Of a stretch of DNA of 64,000 bases, positions 60,101-64,000 are shown one piece after another. The DNA is from Pseudothauera nasutitermitis (lineage in GTDB: Bacteria > Pseudomonadota > Gammaproteobacteria > Burkholderiales > Rhodocyclaceae), in assembly GCF_004801295.1 (NCBI RefSeq), contig NZ_SSOC01000002.1, forward strand, positions 558,001 through 622,000, read 5' to 3'. The translations under genes were made by a program, and so were the position numbers. The notes beneath the pieces were generated by a model that was not told where the DNA came from, made no database searches, and saw only the letters and a list, made by a program, of their open reading frames with translations. The first letter of the stretch is position 1. Every line of letters begins with the position of its first letter.

Positions 60101-62263
60101 GAGGGTATCGGCGTTGGTGAGTTGCCCGGTGGTCAGCGTAAGCGTATCGGCCGAGCGGATCAGCCCGCCGGTGTTGTCGATGCCGTCAGCCTTGAGCAAG
60201 AAGGTGCCGCCGGCCAGCAGGGTGGCCTGGTTGGTGAGCGCGCCGCCGACGCGTACAGTGAGGGCGCCGTTGCTCTGGACCCAGCCGGTGTTGGTGTAGT
60301 CGCCGCTGAGCAGCAGGGAGACGTTGCCGGTGGCGAGCAGATCGCCGCTGGTCAGGCGGTGGGCGTCGATGCCGAGGGTCCCGCCGGCCGCCAGCGTGCC
60401 GCCAGTGCTGGTGATCGCCAGCATCTTGGTGTCTGCATCGTCGTGGATCGACAAGTGCTGCCCGGCGGCGATCAGGCCGCCGGTGTTGTCGAGCGTGCCG
60501 CCGCTGCGCAGATCGAGATTGCCTGCGGCGCGCAGGCTGCCGTCGCGGTTGTCGATGCCCTCGGCGCTAAGGTCGAGCGTGCGGGCTTCGATGCCCTGGT
60601 TTTCGCCCAGGGTGTCGGCGTTGGTGAGTTGCCCGGTGGTCAGCGTAAGCGTATCGGCCGAGCGGATCAGCCCGCCGGTGTTGTCGATGCCGTCAGCCTT
60701 GAGCAAGAAGGTGCCGCCGGCGAGCAGGGAGCCCTGGTTGGTGAGCGCGCCGCCGTTGCGCAGGGTGAGGGCGCCGTTGCTCTGGACCCAGCCGGTATTG
60801 GTGTAGTCGCCGCTGAGCAGCAGGGAAACGTTGCCGGTGGCGAGCAGGTCGCCGCTGGTCAGGCGGTGGGCGTCGATGCCGAGGGTCCCGCCGGCCGCCA
60901 GCGTGCCGCCGGCGCTGGTGATCGCCAGCGTCTTGGTGTCTGCGTCGTCGTGGATCGACAAATGCTGCCCAGCGGTGATCAGGCCGCCGATGTTGTCGAG
61001 CGTGCCGCCGCTGCGCAGATCGAGGTTGCCTGCGGCGCGCAGACTGCCGTCGCGGTTGTCGATGTTCTGGGCGGTGAGATCGAGGGTACGGGCTTCGATG
61101 CCCTGGTTCTCGCCCAGGGTGTCGGCGTTGGTGAGTTGTCCGGTGGTCAGCGTGAGCGCGTCGGCCGAACGGATCAGGCCGCCGGTGTTGTCGATGTAAT
61201 CCGGCGCGTGCACCGTGACGGCTCCCTGCGCCTGGATGCTGCCCGTGTTCAGGAGCCAGCCGTTGGCGCTGAGGACAACTTCGCCCGCAGCCGCGCCGAG
61301 TTTGCCGGCATTGCGCACGCCGACTCCGGCCTCGGTGCCGACCAGATGGATCTTGCCCGCGTACATGCCGCCGAGTGCGGCGACGTCGATGGCGAAAGCC
61401 GCCTTGGGCGCCGTATCCTCGCCGGCCTCCACGGGGACAACCGCGGTCTGCGCCCCGGTCGAGTCGATGTCCACCTGGTTGAGGCCGGTGGTCACATTCA
61501 GCGCATTGGCCCAGATGCCGGCGTTCACTTCGACCGCGCGCGCGATCACTTCGGTGAACGGCGTGGCGGTGTCGTTCATCCCCTCCCCGGTGAAGCGGAT
61601 GCTGCCCCCGCCCACGCGATAGCCGAGCAGGTTGCCGCCGTTCATCACCGGTGTGCCGGTGGTCAGCGTGCTGCGGCTGGCGTTGATGAAGCCGCAGCCG
61701 TCGCACTGGATGCCGGCCGGATTCGCGATGACCACCTGCGCGCTGCTGCCGGCGACTTCCACGTGGCCGCGCAGGAAGCTCGGGTGCTGGCTATTGACCT
61801 CGTTGAGAATGACCCGGGCGGTGCCGGCGGTCAGATGGGGGTTGCCCTGCACCCAGCCGCCCAGGTCGGTCTTCACGCTGCCACGGCTGTTGTTGAGAAT
61901 GGCGCCACGCGTATCGACGTCGAACTGGCTGTATGTGTTGCGCGACACGCCAGCGGTGCTGGGGGTGCGGATGTTGATCTGTGGCACGCCACTGGCGGTT
62001 TCCAGGATGGTGGGGCGCTGGGCCGCGGCGGCCGACGGATCGGCAACGATCTGGGCATGCAGCGGGGTGAGCCAGAACACCGCGCCCGACGCCATCAGCA
62101 TCCTGAAAACCAATGGCCGCAGCACCGCCGTGGTCTCCTTGCCGGCGCCGCCGCGGGACGAGGCGTCGGAGACCGCTCTGCCGCAGCTGCGAGCGGACTC
62201 GCCCACCACCATCTTCATGGCGCGGGCCCGGTTGTAGATGACGCGGAAACGGTTGGCGTTCAT
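51134..62263 (-). CDS. cdiA: CdiA contact-dependent inhibition effector with WHH-nuclease tip
   Basis: A 3709-aa two-partner-secretion exoprotein. Residues 1-70 form the extended signal peptide (ESPR, FRVIYNRARAMKMVVGESAR, cut after LHAQ). A TPS/haemagglutination-activity domain (75-320, with VVIANPAGIQCDGCGF) follows. FHA-1 consists of nine 169-aa repeats (about 366-1875), then a presumed receptor-binding part, a Tyr/Pro-rich segment (GTVTYYDYNGNWKCSTPTTG), seven 14-aa repeats (about 2208-2305) and the post-YP motif HFIETDPRFANHGQWLSSAY. FHA-2 repeats, a pretoxin region with NETANNYV (VENN-like) and a tip with YTWHHHQDGETMQLVPREVH complete it. The tip matches WHH nucleases of the HNH/Endo VII group. 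cdiB lies 24 bp upstream. Confidence 0.93.
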   Translation of the reverse strand: MNANRFRVIYNRARAMKMVVGESARSCGRAVSDASSRGGAGKETTAVLRPLVFRMLMASGAVFWLTPLHAQIVADPSAAAAQRPTILETASGVPQINIRTPSTAGVSRNTYSQFDVDTRGAILNNSRGSVKTDLGGWVQGNPHLTAGTARVILNEVNSQHPSFLRGHVEVAGSSAQVVIANPAGIQCDGCGFINASRSTLTTGTPVMNGGNLLGYRVGGGSIRFTGEGMNDTATPFTEVIARAVEVNAGIWANALNVTTGLNQVDIDSTGAQTAVVPVEAGEDTAPKAAFAIDVAALGGMYAGKIHLVGTEAGVGVRNAGKLGAAAGEVVLSANGWLLNTGSIQAQGAVTVHAPDYIDNTGGLIRSADALTLTTGQLTNADTLGENQGIEARTLDLTAQNIDNRDGSLRAAGNLDLRSGGTLDNIGGLITAGQHLSIHDDADTKTLAITSAGGTLAAGGTLGIDAHRLTSGDLLATGNVSLLLSGDYTNTGWVQSNGALTLRNGGALTNQGSLLAGGTFLLKADGIDNTGGLIRSADTLTLTTGQLTNADTLGENQGIEARTLDLSAEGIDNRDGSLRAAGNLDLRSGGTLDNTGGLIAAGQHLSIHDDADTKMLAITSTGGTLAAGGTLGIDAHRLTSGDLLATGNVSLLLSGDYTNTGWVQSNGALTVRVGGALTNQATLLAGGTFLLKADGIDNTGGLIRSADTLTLTTGQLTNADTLGEGQGIEARALDLAARDIDNHDGALRTETTLDIASGGTLDNTGGLIAAGQDLSIHDDADTKTLAITSAGGTLAAGGALGIDAHRLTSGDLLATGNVSLLLSGDYTNTGWVQSNGTLTLRTGGALTNQATLLAGGAFQLDAAGIDNTGGLIRSAGTLTLTTGQLTNADTLGEGQGIEAHTLDIVAQDIDNRDGSLRAETALDLRSAGGTLDSTGGLVSAGHTLHIRDTNPGSAPGTGLRITGTDGTLAAGHALRIDAHELISGDLLSSGSLDIQLSGNYTNTGWVQSNGTLTLSTGGTLTNQATLLAGGTFQLDAADIDNTGGLIRSAGTLTLTTGQLTNADTLGEGQGIEAHTLDIVAQDIDNRSGALRTETTLDIASGGTLDNTGGLIAAGQDLSIHDDADTKMLAITSTGGTLAAGGTLGIDAHRLTSGDLLATGNVSLLLSGDYTNTGWVQSNGVLTLHATGALTNQATLLAGGAFQLNAADIDNTGGLIRSAGTLTLTTGQLTNADTLGEGQGIEAHTLDIVAQDIDNRSGALRTETTLDIASSGTLDNTGGLIAAGQHLSIHDDADTKTLAITSTGGTLAAGGTLGIDAHRLTSGDLLATGNVSLLLSGDYTNTGWVQSNGALTLRLGGALTNQATLLAGGAFQLDAAGIDNTGGLIRSAGMLTLTTGQLTNADTLGEGQGIEAHTLDIVAQDIDNHDGSLRAASNLDLRSGGTLDNAGGLISAGHTLHIRDTNPTSRLSVTNTGGTLAAGQALQLNAHELGGDGDLLSAGSLDIQLATDYTHTGWLQANGAVTLRTGGMLTNQATLLAGGAFQLAAADIDNTGGLIRSAGTLTLTTGQLTNADTLGEGQGIEARVLDLSAEGIDNHDGSLRAAGNLDLRSGGTLDNTGGLVSAGHTLHIRDTNPISRLGVTNTGGTLAAGQALQLNAHALGGDGDLLSAGSLDIQLATDYTHTGWLQANGAVTLRTGGMLTNQATLLAGGAFQLAAADIDNTGGLIRSAGTLTLTTGQLTNADTLGEGQGIEAHTLDIVAQDIDNHDGSLRAAGNLDLRSGGALDNAGGLVSAGHTLHIRGTAADTRLQISNTDGTLAAGQALQLNAHELGGDGDLLSAGSLDIQLATDYTHTGRLQATGDASLRTTGTLTNQADLLAGAALHLQAAALDNLADGSIVGGQTHLLIGGTLNNRGLIDGQNTLIETAALRNLGAGRIYGDHLAISAPVLDNLGEGGSAPVIAARERLDIGTQTLDNGEDALIFSIGDLSIGGALDADQHASGTAELLVNTGATIEALGHLDIAAQRIRNLNAGITTHQVVLGTTHYDQFRPGGTSVIFNTADYPGARIGDVHISYRNAGPYRFREYYRYQYSGTTSETQVLESRPGSLLSGGNLTLTGDLLNHDSRIIAGSLLDITGATLENLNSEGTRVTTYHSGTVTYYDYNGNWKCSTPTTGCYFTPVPRSYRPAATVETFALPIAEVAQYTHAAGSGATLPDTALPSQDLPDVSVDTTLPEQNLPGTAVDTTLPEQNLPGTAVDTTLPEQNLPGTAVDTALPEQNLPGTAVDTTLPEQNLPDAAVDTALRDHDLPTPTSAPDAVSAPSAPATGVATLPVEQLRIDLNALFQANPDPQAGHFIETDPRFANHGQWLSSAYMLDALGLDPAMTQKRLGDGFYEQRLVREQVAQLTGRRFLDGHADDEAQYQALMNAGVTVAGELQLVPGVALSAAQIAQLTSDIVWLVERSVTLPDGSTVQALVPQVYVQVRPDDLQPTTGLLAGNEVRIELTGDLTNSGTIAGRSVLAIDADNLRNLGGLLSAEAVRIDAVGDLTSLGGSIVAVDQLIARAGGDLTLESTTQSSAHTVGASSFSRTNLDRIAGLYVTGDNGLLVASAGQDLNLAGALVQNTGDQGQTLLSAGRDLTLSTVATAESNRSVRDARNFVADGSSLEVGTRIETIGDLTLIAGQDLSARAATVSSEAGALELSAGRDLTLEAGRETDEFESARRTKRSGTFSSTTKSVRFDFGSDTSVGSSLSGQSVAVSAGRDLSVIASTVVSDQGTVLSAGRDLSIVAGEDRSHQFQERKVKKSGLSGSGMSVSIGTQKLSQNTDTTSTYAAASTVGSVEGEVTLVAGRHYTQTGSDVLAPAGDIDIAAQTVLIDEARETGRSVTETKFKQSGLTLSLSSPVISAVQTAQQMSRAASNTDSSRMKALAAASTALSAKNAYDAVQAGQGTTIAGKDGQIATEFNDKGEAIAGRDASAAEKAGGINLSISLGSSKSSSRSEQTHDTAAGSTLAAGGDITITARGAGEDSDLTIQGSQVSAGGDVLLAADDAIELLAARNTAELRSKNKSSSASIGFSIGTGGLAITAAASQGKGKASGDDLAWTHTQVQAGDTVQLSSGGDTTLAGARVEGERVIAEVGGDLHVESLQDVSTYDSKQKNSGFSISIPITGGVPSLAGIGGNISAGKSKVESDYASVTERSGIEAGDGGFQVTVGGDTTLIGAAIASTDQAVEEGRNTFSTGGELVLVDLKNHAEYEAEAVSVNIGTGISTDGKLKPQGTSAGYGEDSGEAESVTTAGISGIAGDTSVRTGDAPTGIAPIFDADKVQKEIDAQVQITQRFGQLAPKAVGTYAANRENELRQQANQAEGAEKERLLKEADSWAEGGTARVALHALVGGLSGGMDGAVGAGSSAALTPVLAEHIIELDVPFELKMLLIQGMGTAIGGVTGGAEGAAAGLNETANNYVNMLQRAGQLASQAARFGIDKLSAAEAAALQSCANSPACRQLISSIVPAGVMGWLIAQNTPEPESPLVAQIPGYGEGYGPQPAEPLINVPDGYGPIGTPPLEDPEQLKAWLANALDGYPAEQAEQWARDLIHTLPAAAQLHYSDLILQAAQDAARLRNGHLAGSSHPVTGIPFDNRGYPDFSNVVVTEVKITQTGTRAGDNRAANIAAGLESTPVGYTWHHHQDGETMQLVPREVHAKTGHTGGFKTSDGE
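52250..53225. repeat. Copy 1 of a ~0.96-kb near-identical repeat (cdiA)
   Basis: The counterpart of 49590-50554 inside the intact cdiA. Differences are scattered single bases, a few changing residues (for example GGDLH versus GGNLH, AAIASTDQ versus GGAIASTQQ). Recombination between the copies would delete about 2.66 kb and replace the WHH tip and cdiI with the orphan tip and its immunity gene. Confidence 0.85.
55350..55645 (-). repeat. Seven tandem 42-bp repeats in cdiA (14-aa LPEQNLPGTAVDT units)
   Basis: Seven consecutive 14-aa units are present, five close to DTTLPEQNLPGTAV and the two outer ones diverged (DTALPSQDLPDVSV and DTALRDHDLPTPTS). They lie between the Tyr/Pro-rich segment and the post-YP HFIETDPRF motif. 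A Pro-rich, repeat-number-variable linker is likely here. Confidence 0.85.
56640..61170 (-). repeat. Nine tandem ~507-bp repeats encoding the CdiA FHA-1 filament
   Basis: The motif LTLTTGQLTNADTLGE recurs nine times at about 507-bp (169-aa) intervals. Each unit also contains a GIEA(H/R)(T/A/V)LD(I/L) strand, a (G/S)LR or ALR strand, DNTGGLI and a TNQATLLAGG(A/T)F segment. Two subtypes of mid-unit exist: IHDDADTK(T/M)LAITS with LLATGNVSLLLSGDYTNTGW, and HTLHIRDTNP with LLSAGSLDIQLATDYTHTGW, arranged in blocks. The repeats form the beta-helical stalk; their high DNA identity makes length change likely. Confidence 0.9.
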
Positions 62264-62287
62264 GGGTAAACCTCGTTGCGCGAAAGT

Positions 62288-64000
62288 TCAGAATGTCCAG
62301 TGGAGGTTGAAGCCGGAGGTGGTGCTGTCCGTCTGGAAACCATGCGGTTTCTTGAGGGGCTTGCCGAGGAAGACGTCGTAGCCGAAACCGCGATAGCCGC
62401 CGCGCAGGCCCACCACGGCACCCGCCAGGCGCTTGCCCGGCAGCCATCGGCTGGATTGCCCGCCGACTTCGCCGTAGTCCAGGCCCAGGTAGAGCGCCTG
62501 CCCGCTGGCCCCCAGCTGGGCGGTCAGGTCGTTGCGGATGAGCCAGCCGTTGTCCGCGCTCAGTACGTACTGCCCGTCGAAGCCGCGCACGGTGAAACGC
62601 CCGCCAATGGAGAAGCGGTCCTGCGGAGTGAGCGGCGTGAAGTTCTTCTGCGCGCGCACCTGGGCGCGGTAGCTCATCGCCTGCCGGCCCCACGGCGCAT
62701 CCAGCGCGAACGGCTGGACGAAGCCGAGTTCGGCCGTGAGCATTTCCAGGCGCGAGGTGCCTTCCCGGGACGATTCCTCCGGGGCCTTGAGCGCCCCCCA
62801 CGCGCCGGTGCCGCGCCGGTAGGCCAGTTGGTAGTCGAGCATGGCCTGGCCGATGAACCAGCTCTGGCTCAGGCCGACTTCCCAGCCGGCGGTGCGCCGG
62901 CGCTGGACCTCGATTTCCGTGTCATCGATGAAGTTGGACGATTTGCGCAGGAAGCCGCGCAGATGGAGGTGCGTCTTGTTGATGGCGTTGCGGTACACCA
63001 GACGCGTGACGCGCACTTCCGCATTCCTGCTGAATCCGCTGTATTGATACGACTGGGCAATGCCCGCGACGTGCTGGTGGAAATCGTGCCCGGACGCGCT
63101 GAGGGCGAACAGCCAGTGCCCATGGGGCACCGAGTAGTGGAAGGCGTAGCCGTCCGAGCCGCGCTTGCCGGATTCGCCGCCGCCGAGATCCTGGTTGTGG
63201 CTGTAGTAGAGCAGGTCGTTCAGGGCGAACAGGTTGTCCGCGGACAGCGTGACGCTGCCCTGGTATTTGCCGGTGGATTCGGAACCGCTGTCATCGGCGT
63301 TGAGCATCAGCCGGAAGGGAAAGCCCTGGCGGTAGACGATCACCACGTCGCTCTCGCCCGGCCGGGCGTCCGGGCCGTCGGCGGGTTCGATGCGGATGTC
63401 GGCGTCCGCCGTCGGCGCGCGCTTGAGGTTTTCCAGCCCCTGTTCGATGTCGCGCAGGTTGAGGATGTCGCCGGGCGCAACCGGTATCGCGTTGCGCAGC
63501 GCCACCCGCCGCTCCGAATCCGCCGCGAAGCGGATTTGCCGGACCTTGCCGGGAATCACCGTGAGCTGCAGTTCGCCGGTGGACAGGTCCTGCGGCGCGG
63601 CCAGCACCCGCGTGGTGACGTAGCCGTGCCGGATGATCTCGTTCTGGATGCGCTCCATGACCAGATTGATGCCTTCCGCCCCGAGGCAGCGCCCCAGCGG
63701 ATCATCCAGCGCGCTGGCGGGATTCGACAGCGCGAAGTCGAAATGCCGGGCGGACTCGCCGGCCAGGGAGATCCGCTCGATGGCGAAGCACGGTGCTTCG
63801 CCCTCCGGCAGCAGCTTCGCCGATTCGCTCACGCCAGGAGGCTGCAGGCGCACATCGGGACGCGACTCCAGCTGCTCGCGCAACGCACGGCTGCGTTCTT
63901 CCTGCAGGCTGTATTCATGCGCATCCCTCTGCTCCAGGGGAGTCAAGCCTTGCGCCTGAACCGCGGCGCTGAGCAGCAGGCCGACCGCCAGGGTAGCCCC
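62288..64000 (-). CDS. cdiB: CdiB two-partner-secretion outer-membrane transporter (5' end outside window)
   Basis: A ShlB/FhaC-family TpsB protein. The frame stays open to base 64000, and the last 18 codons (reading GATLAVGLLLSAAVQAQG) form the end of a signal peptide, so only the first few residues are missing. Domains: an N-terminal helix (LEQRDAHEYSLQEERSRALR), POTRA 1 (CFAIERISLAGESARHFDFA), POTRA 2 (RQIRFAADSERRVALRNAIP) and a 16-strand barrel with the conserved lid motif FTVRGFDGQYVLSADNGWLI (VRGF/Y). It exports CdiA through recognition of its TPS domain and lies directly upstream of cdiA in one operon. Confidence 0.93.
   Translation of the reverse strand, partial: GATLAVGLLLSAAVQAQGLTPLEQRDAHEYSLQEERSRALREQLESRPDVRLQPPGVSESAKLLPEGEAPCFAIERISLAGESARHFDFALSNPASALDDPLGRCLGAEGINLVMERIQNEIIRHGYVTTRVLAAPQDLSTGELQLTVIPGKVRQIRFAADSERRVALRNAIPVAPGDILNLRDIEQGLENLKRAPTADADIRIEPADGPDARPGESDVVIVYRQGFPFRLMLNADDSGSESTGKYQGSVTLSADNLFALNDLLYYSHNQDLGGGESGKRGSDGYAFHYSVPHGHWLFALSASGHDFHQHVAGIAQSYQYSGFSRNAEVRVTRLVYRNAINKTHLHLRGFLRKSSNFIDDTEIEVQRRRTAGWEVGLSQSWFIGQAMLDYQLAYRRGTGAWGALKAPEESSREGTSRLEMLTAELGFVQPFALDAPWGRQAMSYRAQVRAQKNFTPLTPQDRFSIGGRFTVRGFDGQYVLSADNGWLIRNDLTAQLGASGQALYLGLDYGEVGGQSSRWLPGKRLAGAVVGLRGGYRGFGYDVFLGKPLKKPHGFQTDSTTSGFNLHWTF

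Noticed and set aside
56640-61170. Repeats considered as a CRISPR array or satellite
   Set aside because: Units are 507 bp, in frame, without unique spacers, and code for beta-helix strands of CdiA.
56717-62269. A 1850-codon open frame on the plus strand opposite cdiA
   Set aside because: It mirrors the 507-bp repeat of cdiA and has no start site, family match or codon bias of its own; long antisense frames are expected in GC-rich repetitive genes.

Overview
The window is a high-GC, densely coded chromosomal segment. Its gene families (PAS-type chemoreceptors, FecI/FecR/TonB-receptor signalling, short-chain chromate transporters, PPK2, two-partner CDI proteins, Tn4371-type conjugation debris) fit a betaproteobacterium, probably Rhodocyclales (Azoarcus/Thauera-like). 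This placement is an inference from gene content and composition; no rRNA or other marker gene is present. I saw no rRNA, tRNA, CRISPR array or intact insertion sequence.

Layout. 1-6.7 kb: three methyl-accepting chemotaxis proteins (two with an N-terminal Aer-like PAS domain) around a two-gene chromate transporter. 6.8-8 kb: a periplasmic N-acetylmuramoyl-L-alanine amidase and a small lipoprotein. 8.1-13.3 kb: a purine-nitrogen operon, with a GntR regulator, a polar amino-acid type ABC importer (binding protein, two permeases, ATPase), allantoicase and ureidoglycolate lyase. 13.4-14.6 kb: a nitronate monooxygenase-like flavoenzyme.

15.0-28.4 kb is an acquired catabolic island with lower and more variable GC. 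Its left edge cuts a FecI-type sigma gene, which still has its Fur box, and fuses it to the first ~18 codons of a DUF2274 gene typical of Tn4371-like conjugative elements. Inside are two acetoacetate-decarboxylase-like proteins (one exported), a coniferyl-type aldehyde dehydrogenase, a saccharopine-dehydrogenase-like reductase, SDR enzymes, a broken Old Yellow Enzyme gene, and an operon of acyl-CoA dehydrogenase, APH-type kinase, histidine phosphatase and SDR. That last combination recalls the phosphorylation route for 4-hydroxyacyl-CoA breakdown. Five regulators (TetR, two near-identical MerR, LysR, plus visible operators) control these units. Two MerR-type promoters with 19-bp spacers are recognisable.

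28.6-45.6 kb returns to core-like genes: a decayed Rpn-family nuclease gene, an SdiA-regulated-type protein, a TerB-like protein and a LysE exporter. Next is a Fur-boxed FecI/FecR/TonB-receptor system followed by two YncE-type beta-propeller lipoproteins. Then come a 2H phosphoesterase, xanthine phosphoribosyltransferase, HDOD and HD-GYP signalling proteins, an esterase, PPK2 and a cystathionine lyase/synthase family enzyme.

45.7-64 kb is a conflict region. A HTH/nucleotidyltransferase pair carries a 2-nt frameshift. Beyond it lies a large contact-dependent inhibition locus read on the minus strand: cdiB (cut by the window end), cdiA (3709 aa, with nine 169-aa FHA-1 repeats and a WHH-nuclease tip), cdiI (SUKH family), an orphan CdiA-CT with its own immunity gene, and a third toxinless cdiA scrap. 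About 0.96 kb of near-identical sequence shared by cdiA and the orphan module would let homologous recombination swap toxin tips. This is the most interesting part of the window.
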